Shown piece after piece: positions 1-7,877 of a stretch of 64,000 nt of DNA. This DNA is from Faecalibacillus intestinalis (GTDB lineage: Bacteria; Bacillota_I; Bacilli_A; Erysipelotrichales; Coprobacillaceae), in assembly GCF_003024685.1 (NCBI RefSeq), contig NZ_PYLQ01000002.1:229906-293905 (forward strand), in the 5' to 3' direction. Made by a program: the position numbers and the translations under genes. Below the pieces are notes generated by a model. It had not been told where the DNA came from and searched no databases. It saw nothing but the letters and a program-made list of their open reading frames with translations. Every line of letters starts with the position of its first letter. The stretch's first letter is position 1.

Positions 1-253
1 CAAATTCTTTAACACAATATTTTAGCCATGTATAATTTGAAGATAATTTTTTAATTATTTGTACTACTTCAGCCATTGAAATAGGATATAAAGAAACATA
101 ACCTGAATATTGTCTATGTTTAAATCCATTATTAATAAAATACTTTTTAAGATCACTCCATCCTTTTTTATAATTTTTTGAAGGGTAATATTTTCTTAAT
201 AGAGAATCATTTAAATCAAAGTTGAGCGCTTTTTTGCTTTCTAAAGAATCCAT
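1..253 (-). CDS. vapD: VapD-family protein (Cas2-like ribonuclease toxin), partial
   Basis: The frame opens at an ATG at 253 and runs off the left edge after 84 residues, so the 3' end is missing. Visible features match VapD: an N-terminal KALNFDLND strand, a KYYP segment, a GFKHRQYSGYVS strand, then SMAEVVQIIKKL and a TWLKYCVKEF segment. VapD proteins have a Cas2-like ferredoxin fold, and several are ribonuclease toxins. The start lies 38 bp inside the upstream gene (216-560) in another frame, which suggests translational coupling. The assignment rests on motif resemblance only, and activity cannot be judged without the missing C-terminus. Confidence 0.75.
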   Translation of the reverse strand, partial: MDSLESKKALNFDLNDSLLRKYYPSKNYKKGWSDLKKYFINNGFKHRQYSGYVSLYPISMAEVVQIIKKLSSNYTWLKYCVKEF

Positions 254-560
254 TATTGCGTTTTTCTACTTCATAATAACATCTTAAAGCATCTTCTCTA
301 TATTCAGGACTTTCTGGTCCATCTCCAAAATAACTTATATACCATTGATCAACTACTTTTAAAAACCATTTTGTATCAGGTAATGATCCTTGTGCAATAG
401 CAAAAGTATCAAAATCTTTTCTAACACCTTTATAAATACCTTTTGATACTATTTCTACACCACGTGATTTAAAATACTTATCTATCTTTTGATAACATTC
501 ATTCAAATTAATATTATTCTTCTTTGCTTTTTCTTCACTTAAATAGATTTCCATCAACAT
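216..560 (-). CDS. Small protein overlapping vapD; candidate antitoxin or partner
   Basis: This gene encodes 114 residues from an ATG at 560, chosen because an AGAGGTGG ribosome-binding site sits about 7 bases upstream; the frame is open further, to 602, without a site. I do not recognise a named domain. The sequence is polar and soluble, with a helical N-terminus (MEIYLSEEKAKK), no signal peptide and no membrane segment. The last 38 bases overlap the start of the VapD-like gene. Position upstream and overlap are typical of toxin-antitoxin pairs, so an antitoxin role is a reasonable inference. VapX similarity was not recognised. Confidence 0.6.
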   Translation of the reverse strand: MLMEIYLSEEKAKKNNINLNECYQKIDKYFKSRGVEIVSKGIYKGVRKDFDTFAIAQGSLPDTKWFLKVVDQWYISYFGDGPESPEYREDALRCYYEVEKRNNGFFRKQKSAQL

Positions 561-668
561 ATATATCCACCTCTTATCTTTATCATACATTACTACAATC
601 AATAGTATATCCCTTCACTAATATATACGCCATCTATTTCTATTTTTCTTTTATTATTTTTAATTTTT

Positions 669-703
669 TATCTAATCGTGATTTGATAAATCACGATTAG
701 ATA
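669..703. promoter_or_regulatory. Perfect 15-bp inverted repeat upstream of the vapD operon
   Basis: The arms TATCTAATCGTGATT (669-683) and AATCACGATTAGATA (689-703) are exact complements around a 5-base spacer. No T-tract follows on either strand, so a terminator is unlikely. It lies about 110 bp upstream of the gene starting at 560 and could be an operator for autoregulation. Apart from this repeat, I see nothing else of note in the 354-bp gap between 561 and 914. Confidence 0.5.
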
Positions 704-914
704 AATTTCTTTGGACTATTTGTCCATTGTTTCAACAATTTAAACCAATATAATAAACTCAAAGAAATAATTTTATTATGAGGAAAACAAACGAGGGATA
801 TTGTGCTAATGGTAATGAAAAAATTTTTTTAAAAGATAGAATAAATATCAAAGAATTAAAAAATAAAAATAGAACTTATTATCTATATAATTTAAATTCT
901 ATTTCCACTTTCCA

Positions 915-1910
915 CTATTTACTTTCCAAACATTCTTTGATAGCAATTGCTATTTCATATGCTAAGTTTACAGGTACAGCATTTCCTATCATCTTATATC
1001 CAACATCAACATTTTTATATATAAATTTGAAATCATCTGGAAATCCTTGAACTCTTGCTACTTCTCTTACTGTCATTCTTCTATATAATGTTTCTTTTCC
1101 TTCTACAAATTGACATACATTTTTTTTAACTTTTTCCATTTTTGGCGCTTGTGGATGTAATTGACATTGCCTACCACTAGCTTGCACTGTATATCCTTGC
1201 TCATTCCATGATTTCACTCTATTTCTACTCATAAATATTGTAGAATATGACCCTATAAAATATTCGTTATTATTTATTGCTTTTGGATTATGATGATTTT
1301 TTTCCAAAGCTGGTACAGCTGTATCTTTTAAATCCCAAATTACATCTTTTAAAGTTAATTTTTTTTCGTTATTTCTTGTTGAACCCTTTGGAAATTTAAA
1401 TTCAATATTTAAATCTTTTCTAAATCCTATGTAAAATACTCTTTTTCTTTCTTGAGCAACACCATAATCTTTAGCATTAACAAGTGTCAAAGAAACCTCG
1501 TATCCTGCCTTATCAAACATATTTAAAATATTTTGCACAGCTTCACTATGTCTATTTGCTAACATGCCACTAACATTTTCTGCTAAAAAAAACTTAGGAC
1601 TTTTATCTTTTAAAATTCTAATATAATCAAAAAATAGTTTTCCTCGATTATCATCAATTCCTCTTAAAGATCCTGCCTCACTCCATGACTGACAAGGTGG
1701 TCCGCCAATTATTCCATCAAATTCATCATTAAAAACTTTGCTATCTATATTTCTAATATCTCCTTCTATTAATTTCGTTTTTGGATGATTGATTTTAAAA
1801 GTTTCAAAAATTGTTTTGTCATATTCATTTGCATAGGGTATTTCAAAACCCGCTCTTTCAAATCCTAAATCTAAACCACCACAACCACTAAATAATGATA
1901 ATATTTTCAT
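915..1910 (-). CDS. DNA (cytosine-5)-methyltransferase, NgoPII-like (GGCC type)
   Basis: This 331-residue C5 methylase has all core motifs in order: the SAM loop FSGCGG (7-12), the catalytic PCQ (72-74), ENV (111-113), QERKR (153-157), then a target-recognition region (about 180-275) ending in [18 protein letters not shown], and GNAVP (309-313). The whole protein closely recalls M.NgoPII, which methylates GGCC. A good AAAGGAGAA site precedes the ATG. It follows the restriction gene by 17 bp on the same strand, so the two are co-transcribed with the nuclease first. It protects host GGCC sites from the partner enzyme. The sequence specificity is inferred from recalled family resemblance. Confidence 0.92.
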   Translation of the reverse strand: MKILSLFSGCGGLDLGFERAGFEIPYANEYDKTIFETFKINHPKTKLIEGDIRNIDSKVFNDEFDGIIGGPPCQSWSEAGSLRGIDDNRGKLFFDYIRILKDKSPKFFLAENVSGMLANRHSEAVQNILNMFDKAGYEVSLTLVNAKDYGVAQERKRVFYIGFRKDLNIEFKFPKGSTRNNEKKLTLKDVIWDLKDTAVPALEKNHHNPKAINNNEYFIGSYSTIFMSRNRVKSWNEQGYTVQASGRQCQLHPQAPKMEKVKKNVCQFVEGKETLYRRMTVREVARVQGFPDDFKFIYKNVDVGYKMIGNAVPVNLAYEIAIAIKECLESK

Positions 1911-1927
1911 TCTAACAATTCTCCTTT

Positions 1928-2770
1928 CTATTTATCATATGTAATCAATTTTGCTTTTCTTAATTGTGCAGGATTATCAGGATTTTTAATTTTTATATCT
2001 TTAATCATAAATTTTTCATCATTTATATTTTTAAGTAAATTTTTATTATCAAATGTATTCCATTTATCTTCATTAATTATACACATAAAATTGAAATTTG
2101 CATTTTTATTTCTTTCATACACATAATTAAATACATTCCAAGGGTTTTCAATTCCCCACATTCCTCTTACTCTTAAATATGTTATTCCTAATGGGTCAAC
2201 TTTATTAACTCTCCCCAACTCTTTGGTTTCTGAAAATTCAACACCTTGTATTGTTTCAACACCATTCTTGATAGTTCCTTTAATTCTAGTATAACACTCT
2301 TCGCTCGCGCAATAATCCAATCCATAAACCATACATAAATCCTTTATATCATTTGTTTTTTTATCAATAACCCCAACCACATAAATCATATCTTTCACAT
2401 TCCATTTTTCGGCATCTCTGCATGCTTTAGAAATCATAGTTGAAGACGAATACAATTTATGCTTTGGATAAGAGGAATTTAAAGCTAAAGTAGAAGTGCT
2501 AGTTTCTATTTTTTTAACTTCAATAGCATCTCCATTTCTTAACATTGCATCCGGTGGATTTGAATTATTTCCTAAATATGAAAAATATTTTCCAATTTTT
2601 TCTAATCTCTTACTCACATCACTTTCATCAAACGTATTGCAAAATAAATCTTTAACATATTCTTCTAATGCATCACCTGCATTATTTGCTCTATTTCTTC
2701 CTTGGTTGTATTCTGTCAAATGATTAATTGGATTATTAACTAAATTATAAATTGCATTAATAATATTCAT
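1928..2770 (-). CDS. Type II restriction endonuclease, NgoPII family (GGCC)
   Basis: This gene encodes 280 residues from an ATG at 2770 preceded by GGGGGAAAG; an ATG 24 bp upstream has no such site. It resembles the RE_NgoPII family along its length: an N-terminal [11 protein letters not shown] segment, [12 protein letters not shown], and the nuclease core [20 protein letters not shown] followed by VKK, a PD-(D/E)xK-type arrangement with D, E and K near residues 97-109. [21 protein letters not shown] segment lies towards the C-terminus. The predicted product cuts GGCC. Gene order is R then M on one transcript. No frameshift or missing catalytic residue is visible, so the pair looks functional. 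Confidence 0.9.
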   Translation of the reverse strand: MNIINAIYNLVNNPINHLTEYNQGRNRANNAGDALEEYVKDLFCNTFDESDVSKRLEKIGKYFSYLGNNSNPPDAMLRNGDAIEVKKIETSTSTLALNSSYPKHKLYSSSTMISKACRDAEKWNVKDMIYVVGVIDKKTNDIKDLCMVYGLDYCASEECYTRIKGTIKNGVETIQGVEFSETKELGRVNKVDPLGITYLRVRGMWGIENPWNVFNYVYERNKNANFNFMCIINEDKWNTFDNKNLLKNINDEKFMIKDIKIKNPDNPAQLRKAKLITYDK

Positions 2771-2894
2771 AAACTTTCCCCCTTTATTATGCATTTATTA
2801 TAACCGATTTATTAAAATACATGAACACCTAGAAATAAAAAACATTCAATCTTTTAATGCTACAATACGATATTTTCATGTTTCTTCATATATT

Positions 2895-2959
2895 TAGCTG
2901 CTATTGATAAATTGTAAAAAAAAGTTTATTTATTATTTTTTTTATATAGCTGCTATTGA
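2895..2959. repeat. 13-bp direct repeat around the DUF262 promoter
   Basis: The sequence TAGCTGCTATTGA occurs at 2895-2907 and again at 2947-2959, 52 bp apart. The second copy overlaps the predicted -35 box of the DUF262 gene (2956-2961). It could be a regulator binding site or chance in an AT-rich spacer. Confidence 0.35.
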
Positions 2960-2984
2960 CTTTTCAAACTATTATTTCTATAGT
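2956..2984 (+). promoter_or_regulatory. Promoter of the DUF262 operon
   Basis: TTGACT (2956-2961) and TATAGT (2979-2984) are separated by exactly 17 bp. Transcription would begin near 2991, about 30 bp before the ATG at 3021, with an AAGGGAGA ribosome-binding site in between. This fits a vegetative sigma-A promoter. Confidence 0.65.
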
Positions 2985-3020
2985 ATAGTTATAGCATAGA
3001 AGGGAGATAGAGTTATTAAT

Positions 3021-4190
3021 ATGAGAATAAATAAAAAATTATTAGAGGCTGTAAAATATAATCCAACGAAAAAAAGTTTTCAAATGTCGGTACAACAAAT
3101 GTGTGAGAGAATTGATGAAAATAAATTGACTTTGCCACTATATCAAAGAGATGTAAGTTGGACCTTGCAAAAATCTGTTGATCTTTTAAATTATCAATTA
3201 TTTGGTAAAGCACCTGTGGCCCCGATTTCAATAAATCAAATTGAAGATGTAGAAACTTCTGTTCCTCAAGTTTCATTTATTGATAGAAATTTAATTGATA
3301 AAAATAGTATTTTAAATGCACATTTATCTGTAGTAGATGGTCAACAACGTTTAACAACAAATTATAAAGCATTTAAAAATTCCAATGATTTTAGAAATAT
3401 TGTTTTAGATGTTTCAAGTGCAAACTTTAAAATTATAAAAGGAGAGATAAAGAAATATCAAATTCCTGTAGGGATTTTATTAAATCAAAATAGGGAAATT
3501 CTTCAAAATTATTTAATTGATAATAATACTTTTAAAGATTTATATGCTCCTTGTATTGATATCAGAAGTAAACTTATGGATTATAATTATACTATTAATC
3601 AAGCTGATAATCTAACTGAGGATGAACAAATTGAATGGTTTGAAGTATTAAATAATGCCGGTAGTAAAGTTACTGCTTTACAAATGTCTTTCTCAAAATT
3701 AAAACTTCACGATTTTGATATATATATAGACTATATAAATCCATTTAAAGACTTAATTCAATCATATGGTTTTGACGAATTATTTTCTCCATTTACAACA
3801 AATGTTTCATATCCTATTTCTTCTCTGAATCCAGCGTATGAAGTAGTAATATGTAACAAAAAACATAAATTAAATTTTGCACCAATACCTTCTGATACTA
3901 GAGAAAATCAATTAACTAACTTACAAGTGGATTCTCTTAGAAAAATTGTATCTTTATCTTTAGAAGGATTAGATAATGCACTAAAATTTATTGATAAAAA
4001 TGAATTAAATAATTTCATCAAAAGGATGGACTATATATTATATCTAACTGGTTACTTTATTTTCTTTGATGAAATACATGATACTCAAGAAGTAAAACTT
4101 ATAGAATGGGTAAAAAACATTGAGTTCACAAATAAAAGTAATGGAGAAAGACGAAAAATATTTGATGAATTATTAAATATTATCAATTAA
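3021..4190 (+). CDS. DUF262 (ParB/Srx-fold) protein without an HNH domain
   Basis: This gene encodes 389 residues. The N-terminal half carries DUF262 hallmarks: LPLYQRDVSW (residues 38-47) and VVDGQQRLTT (104-113), followed by EWFEVLNNAG and LQMSF segments. DUF262 forms the N-terminal module of GmrSD type IV restriction enzymes, where it uses nucleotide hydrolysis to license cleavage of modified DNA. The usual DUF1524 HNH nuclease is not seen in the C-terminal part, which is helical and unassigned. The next gene starts 28 bp downstream with its own ribosome-binding site, so the two probably form an operon. Its place beside a restriction system suggests phage defence, which is inference. Confidence 0.8.
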   Translation: MRINKKLLEAVKYNPTKKSFQMSVQQMCERIDENKLTLPLYQRDVSWTLQKSVDLLNYQLFGKAPVAPISINQIEDVETSVPQVSFIDRNLIDKNSILNAHLSVVDGQQRLTTNYKAFKNSNDFRNIVLDVSSANFKIIKGEIKKYQIPVGILLNQNREILQNYLIDNNTFKDLYAPCIDIRSKLMDYNYTINQADNLTEDEQIEWFEVLNNAGSKVTALQMSFSKLKLHDFDIYIDYINPFKDLIQSYGFDELFSPFTTNVSYPISSLNPAYEVVICNKKHKLNFAPIPSDTRENQLTNLQVDSLRKIVSLSLEGLDNALKFIDKNELNNFIKRMDYILYLTGYFIFFDEIHDTQEVKLIEWVKNIEFTNKSNGERRKIFDELLNIIN

Positions 4191-4218
4191 AATATTATAA
4201 GTAAGGAGGATAAATATT

Positions 4219-4511
4219 TTGTTAAGTAGAAAAGATATTGAAAATGAATTAGGTAAAGGAATAAATATTTATCCTTTACATAATAAAAATATTAAAGGTA
4301 ATTCTATTAATTTTACTATTGGAAAAAATGCTTGGAGCTTAGGAAGTGGAAAAATTATTAAGAATACAAATGGAAAATGGATTATGGCTCCAGAAATAGA
4401 TAATGGAAGAAAAATAGTAGATATTAAACCTGGAAAATCAGCAATTATTCATGATGGAAAAAATTATAACAAACTTATATTATTACCACATACAACAACA
4501 ATAGTTGAGAC
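4219..4511 (+). pseudogene. 5' part of an interrupted dCTP deaminase-fold membrane protein gene
   Basis: The frame starts at a TTG or ATT-region start near 4219 behind GTAAGGAGG and encodes an N-terminus like dCTP deaminase: MLSRKDIENEL, then GNSINFTIG, and LLPHTTTIVET just before the break. Deaminase and dUTPase-fold proteins typically have LPHTTTLIET here. After GTTGAGAC (4504-4511) the frame runs into foreign sequence and stops at 4557. The rest of the gene resumes in the same frame at 6940. Joining 4503 to 6940 restores a 300-residue protein. The gene is therefore split by the insertion rather than truncated, and is presumably inactive. Confidence 0.8.
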
Positions 4512-4850
4512 GGTATGTTTGTTGTCCCACAAATCACCAGATAGCCATATAATGTAACGGTTGAATTTGGAGAAGGCGAGGGAAAAGTGCCACTGGATAA
4601 GATTGTGGAGCGAGCAAAACAACATCAGCCTGCTCCAAAAGCTACATATAAATTGATACAAGAGTATGTGGAAATGAAATATGGGTTTAAAGTACATAAC
4701 GCATATATCGCAAAGGTAAAAAGAGAATTGGGATTGCCGATGTATGATGCACCTAATGCGGCAGAGGGATTAAAGCAAACAAGGAAGCATCCGACACAGG
4801 AAAAGGTAAATGCAATTAAAGACGCATTAAATTATTATAATTTGATCTAA
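4504..4850 (+). pseudogene. 3' fragment of a rumA/rlmD-type 23S rRNA uracil methyltransferase gene
   Basis: From the left end of the insertion the frame reads VETVCLLSHKSPDSHI and then, after loss of one base near 4550, NVTVEFGEGEGKVPLDKIVE and onward to a stop at 4850 (the intact stretch from 4587 is 87 residues). VETVCLLS is the end of the catalytic domain of RumA-type methyltransferases (usually HVETVVLLS), and the rest matches the C-terminal extension common in Clostridia. The catalytic part is absent. Many integrative elements insert at this site in rumA and carry a replacement 3' end, which is the likeliest origin. The single-base frameshift suggests decay. Confidence 0.75.
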
Positions 4851-4879
4851 TTTTTAAAAGAGAGAAAGGAGAAAAACGA

Positions 4880-5989
4880 ATGGGAAGTAAACCAAAAGTG
4901 TTTGTTATTACACCATTTAATGAAGACTTTCTGGCATTGTATGATGAATTGAAAAGAATTTTTAAAGAAGATTTTGATTTTACAAATGCAGGAGATTTGG
5001 ATAACCAACAGAATATATTACAGGATATAGTGGAAGGAATTCATCAAGCTGATGTCATTATTGCTGATTTGACAGGACTCAATGCCAATGTGTTTTATGA
5101 ATTAGGACTAGCTCATGCTATGAATAAAAAGGTAATTATTATTACACAAGATCTTGGAGAATTACCATTTGATATAAAATCATATCGTGCAAACGAATAC
5201 AGTTTGCAATTTAATAAATTGCCCAAACTAATAGAAGAACTGAAAAAATTGTTATTTGGTGCAATTGACAATAGTGTGAAATATGGAAATCCTGTTTCAG
5301 ATTATATACCTGATTTCTACAAATGTGAGAATAGTATTTCTCCTATTAATAACCCGAAAGATATGGCTGATGAAGGCAATGGTGGTATTCAAGTTACAAT
5401 TGATGATGAAGGTGAAAAAGGTTTCCTTGATTATATTGCAGATATTGAAGAAAACTCAACAAAAATGACAAATGAAATTACATCCATGGGGAATGAAATG
5501 GATGAAATGGATATATCTATTAATGCTGCTACAAATGAGATTAATCGTGTAAAATCTCAAAGCGGTAATGTGGATGCAAGTTTTGTAAGAAATATTTGTC
5601 GAAAACTTTCTAGTCCCATAGATATATTTGCAGGAAAATTAAAAAGTCATGTAAATGAAGTGTCCAAATATTGGGATATAGTTGAAAATAGCTATCTTTC
5701 ATTATTAGACAATCAATATGCTCAGAATGTGAACAATATTGAAGATCTATGTGAGTCTATGACTGCATTGGAGAATATGCAAAATGCAATTTATGGCTCC
5801 AATGAGAATATTGAAGGTTTTATCGGTGTATTACGTGGATGTTTGGGAATTGAGCGAAGATTAAACAAAGCAATTTCTTCACTTATATCTGAACTTGAAG
5901 AATATTTACAAATGACAGACACTATGTCTTCATCCATTGATAGGATACTCAGTAAAGGCGAGATTGTTATAGATACTTTGAAGAAATAG
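4880..5989 (+). CDS. TIR/nucleoside deoxyribosyltransferase-like domain protein
   Basis: This gene encodes 369 residues, with the ATG preceded by GAAAGGAG. The first 130 residues form a Rossmann-like domain: KVFVITPFNE (6-15), ADVIIADLTG (57-66) and NVFYELGLAH (70-79), then KKVIIITQD and LPFDIKSYR. This pattern is shared by nucleoside 2-deoxyribosyltransferase-like and TIR-like proteins, some of which are NAD+-consuming or nucleotide-binding defence proteins. The Glu of FYELG is the likely active-site residue. The remaining 240 residues are helical and polar, with no membrane segment and no recognised domain. It is the only intact gene on the insertion, suggesting selection for its function. 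A defence role is inference. Confidence 0.7.
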   Translation: MGSKPKVFVITPFNEDFLALYDELKRIFKEDFDFTNAGDLDNQQNILQDIVEGIHQADVIIADLTGLNANVFYELGLAHAMNKKVIIITQDLGELPFDIKSYRANEYSLQFNKLPKLIEELKKLLFGAIDNSVKYGNPVSDYIPDFYKCENSISPINNPKDMADEGNGGIQVTIDDEGEKGFLDYIADIEENSTKMTNEITSMGNEMDEMDISINAATNEINRVKSQSGNVDASFVRNICRKLSSPIDIFAGKLKSHVNEVSKYWDIVENSYLSLLDNQYAQNVNNIEDLCESMTALENMQNAIYGSNENIEGFIGVLRGCLGIERRLNKAISSLISELEEYLQMTDTMSSSIDRILSKGEIVIDTLKK

Positions 5990-6047
5990 TCGTTAATGTA
6001 ACTATAATAAATTTTGGATAGATTGTTTGAGAAGGATGTGCGGTGCA

Positions 6048-6902
6048 ATGGGAAAAGTTATTAAAGATACGCCTCATGCAAATGGAATAGATATTTGCAT
6101 TTATACGCAAGACTTTGAAAATGAATTCATTTCATTGACTGATATAGCCAGATATAAAAGCGAAGATCCGGCCGCAGTAATACAAAATTGGATGAGAAAT
6201 TGAGATGTTATAGAATTTCTGGGATTATGGGAAAGACTTCATAATCCTGATTTTAAACCCCTCGAATTCGAGGGGTTTAGAAAGCAAGCGGGAGCAAATG
6301 CATTTACAATGTCACCTAAGAAGTGGATAGAAGCAACTGCTGCAATTGGTATTGTTTCAAAAGCAGGGCGTTATGGTGGTACCTATGCTCACAGCGATAT
6401 TGCCATGTCGTTTGCTACGTGGATTTCACCGGAATTCCAGTTGTATATTATGAAAGATTATCGAAGATTAAAGACTGATGAAAATAGCCGATTATCTTTG
6501 AATTGGAATCTAAATAGAGAAATTTCTAAGCTAAATTATAGGATACATACAGATGCAATTAAAGAGAACTTGCTTCCGCCAGAATTAACACCAGCTCAGA
6601 TTTCTTTTACATATGCGAACGAAGCAGACATGTTGAATGTTGCCCTTTTTGGAAAAACAGCAAAACAATTGAAAGATGAACATCCGTCTGTGAAAGGAAA
6701 CATGAGGGATGTAGCAACACTGAATCAACTACTAGTACTTGCGAATTTGGAAAGTTATAATGCTATTTTGATTAATCAGGGGAAAAGCCAGAAAGAACGA
6801 ATGGAATTACTGCGTCAATTAACAGTACAGCAGTTGCAGATTTTGGAGACAGTGAGTTTAAATAATCTCCCGAGATTGGGAACAATCTCACAGAAAGATT
6901 AG
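6048..6902 (+). pseudogene. KilA-N domain gene with an in-frame TGA
   Basis: A single frame runs from an ATG at 6048 to the stop at 6902, interrupted only by TGA at 6201-6203 (codon 52). Upstream of it lie GIDICIYTQD and FISLTDIARY, and downstream EFLGLWERLHNPDFKPLEFE; a KilA-N domain runs across the break, followed by a KAGRYGGTYAH segment and a DUF-like C-terminus. Family members read NWMRNR here, so one CGA-to-TGA change explains the stop. TGA is used as a normal stop elsewhere in the window. The downstream 197-residue frame from 6309 is unlikely to be a real start. KilA-N proteins are common in phages and mobile elements and probably bind DNA. Confidence 0.8.
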
Positions 6903-6939
6903 GTTACAATAGGGTGTCTTGTGGGAAAAAGGTAATACC

Positions 6940-7557
6940 GTTGAGACAAGTGAAGTAATTGGTGTCAATAATTATATAGGAGGAACACTTCATTCAAAAG
7001 TTGGAATTGTTGCTAAAGGAATAGGCGACATAGGAACAATGCTAGGGCCGAATTTTTGTGGTCATTTAATGATATCGTTACACAATATTTCTGATAAAAT
7101 AATTGAATTACCAGTTGGAGAAACATTTGTATCATTGGTGTTCTTTTATTTAAAAACTCCAGATAATACTATAAATACAAATATGTCTGGACATGTTGAT
7201 AAACTAGCTGAATTAGGCATTAATATTGATCAAAAAACCAGGGAATATTTAACAGAAGATTGGAAAATGTCATTAGATGGCATTAAATATAAAATGACTA
7301 GAAGTAGTGAATATAAAGAGCTTGTTTCTAAAATAAAACAAGAAAAATATTCAAAACTCAAGTCATATTTCAATTGGCAAAATGCGTTATTAATATTCGC
7401 GTACATTGCTCTATCCATTATTATGGTCGTTTTTGCAAAGCATTTTGATAATAAATATAACACTACTGTATGGTCAGAAAGAGCTTATACTATTATTATT
7501 TCAGGAATTATTCTTCCTTTAATTGTTGCAAGCGGTAAACTATTTAAACATCGTTAA
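6940..7557 (+). pseudogene. 3' part of the interrupted dCTP deaminase-fold membrane protein gene
   Basis: In frame from GTTGAGACA, this segment encodes 205 residues: SEVIGVNNYIGGTLHSKVGI, GIGDIGTMLGPNFCGHLMIS and VGETFVSLVFFYL, the second half of a dCTP deaminase/dUTPase-type barrel, followed by a linker and two hydrophobic helices near the C-terminus (about 243-261 and 277-293 of the rebuilt protein). The Ser of the usual SSLAR motif is kept but the Arg is not obvious, so deaminase activity is doubtful. The membrane tail is unusual for this fold. No start codon with a good ribosome-binding site is seen at the 5' end, so the fragment is probably not made alone. Confidence 0.75.
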
Positions 7558-7583
7558 AATAGTTAAAATATTATCAGACACTA

Positions 7584-7610
7584 AAAAACCTGCATCTCGT
7601 GCAGGTTTTT
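7584..7610. terminator. Bidirectional intrinsic terminator
   Basis: AAAAACCTGCA (7584-7594) and TGCAGGTTTTT (7600-7610) form an 11-bp stem with a 5-base loop and A/T runs on both sides. It sits between convergent genes: the interrupted gene ending at 7557 and the small gene ending at 7623. Confidence 0.85.
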
Positions 7611-7622
7611 CAATATTATATA

Positions 7623-7775
7623 TTATTTAAATAGTTTAGAGAAATAGTTTTTAACAACATGATTTTTAATTCTTGATAATGTTGTGTTGCTTGAATCGAA
7701 TCTGTCTTTCTTAGCCCATCCTGGTTGTACATCTGCTTGGTTAGTTGTTAAATATGAATAGTAATTTACACACAT
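7623..7775 (-). CDS. Small 50-residue protein of unknown function
   Basis: An ATG at 7775 sits 6 bases behind a strong AAGGAGGAAC site and opens a 50-residue frame ending at 7623, followed directly by a bidirectional terminator. The protein begins MCVNYYSYLTTNQADVQPGW and has a basic C-terminus (KNHVVKNYFSKLFK) that could form an amphipathic helix. It has no signal peptide and no membrane segment. I do not recognise a family. Optimal ribosome-binding site, own terminator and codon use like that of the core genes make it a likely real gene despite its size. Confidence 0.65.
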   Translation of the reverse strand: MCVNYYSYLTTNQADVQPGWAKKDRFDSSNTTLSRIKNHVVKNYFSKLFK

Positions 7776-7877
7776 GATTTTGTTCCTCCTTAATATTTTG
7801 TATCCCTTTTGTTACTTATATTATATGTAAGAAAGTTTAAAAATTATATGTGTTGAAGTCATGAGAATACTGTATAC

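Larger units (their letters stand above)
4512..6947. mobile_element. 2,436-bp non-autonomous insertion flanked by 8-bp direct repeats
   Basis: GTTGAGAC occurs at 4504-4511 and at 6940-6947, and removing one copy plus the DNA between them restores the reading frame of the interrupted gene exactly. The ends are imperfect inverted repeats: GGTATGTTTGTTGTCCCACA inward from 4512, and GGTATTACCTTTTTCCCACA reading inward from 6939, followed by a shared CACC. In a circle these arms would flank GTTGAGAC as an imperfect palindrome, as in attP sites of large serine recombinases. A transposon with an 8-bp target duplication fits equally well. No transposase or recombinase is present. Cargo: rumA fragment, TIR-like gene and KilA-N pseudogene, all on the plus strand. 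Confidence 0.8.

Noticed and set aside
669..703. Terminator for the vapD region
   Set aside because: The perfect palindrome lacks a T-tract on either strand; an operator is more likely.
778..1050. 90-residue plus-strand frame
   Set aside because: It runs antisense over the end of the methyltransferase gene and has no ribosome-binding site.
4219..4557. Complete 112-residue protein gene
   Set aside because: Its last 18 residues come from the inserted element (rumA fragment); the true gene continues at 6940.
6309..6902. Intact 197-residue gene starting at 6309
   Set aside because: It is the 3' portion of the KilA-N frame beginning at 6048, in the same phase and separated only by the TGA at 6201; no ribosome-binding site precedes 6309.
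6919..7557. Independent 212-residue gene with membrane helices
   Set aside because: The first seven codons are element sequence, and the rest continues the gene interrupted at 4503 in the same frame.
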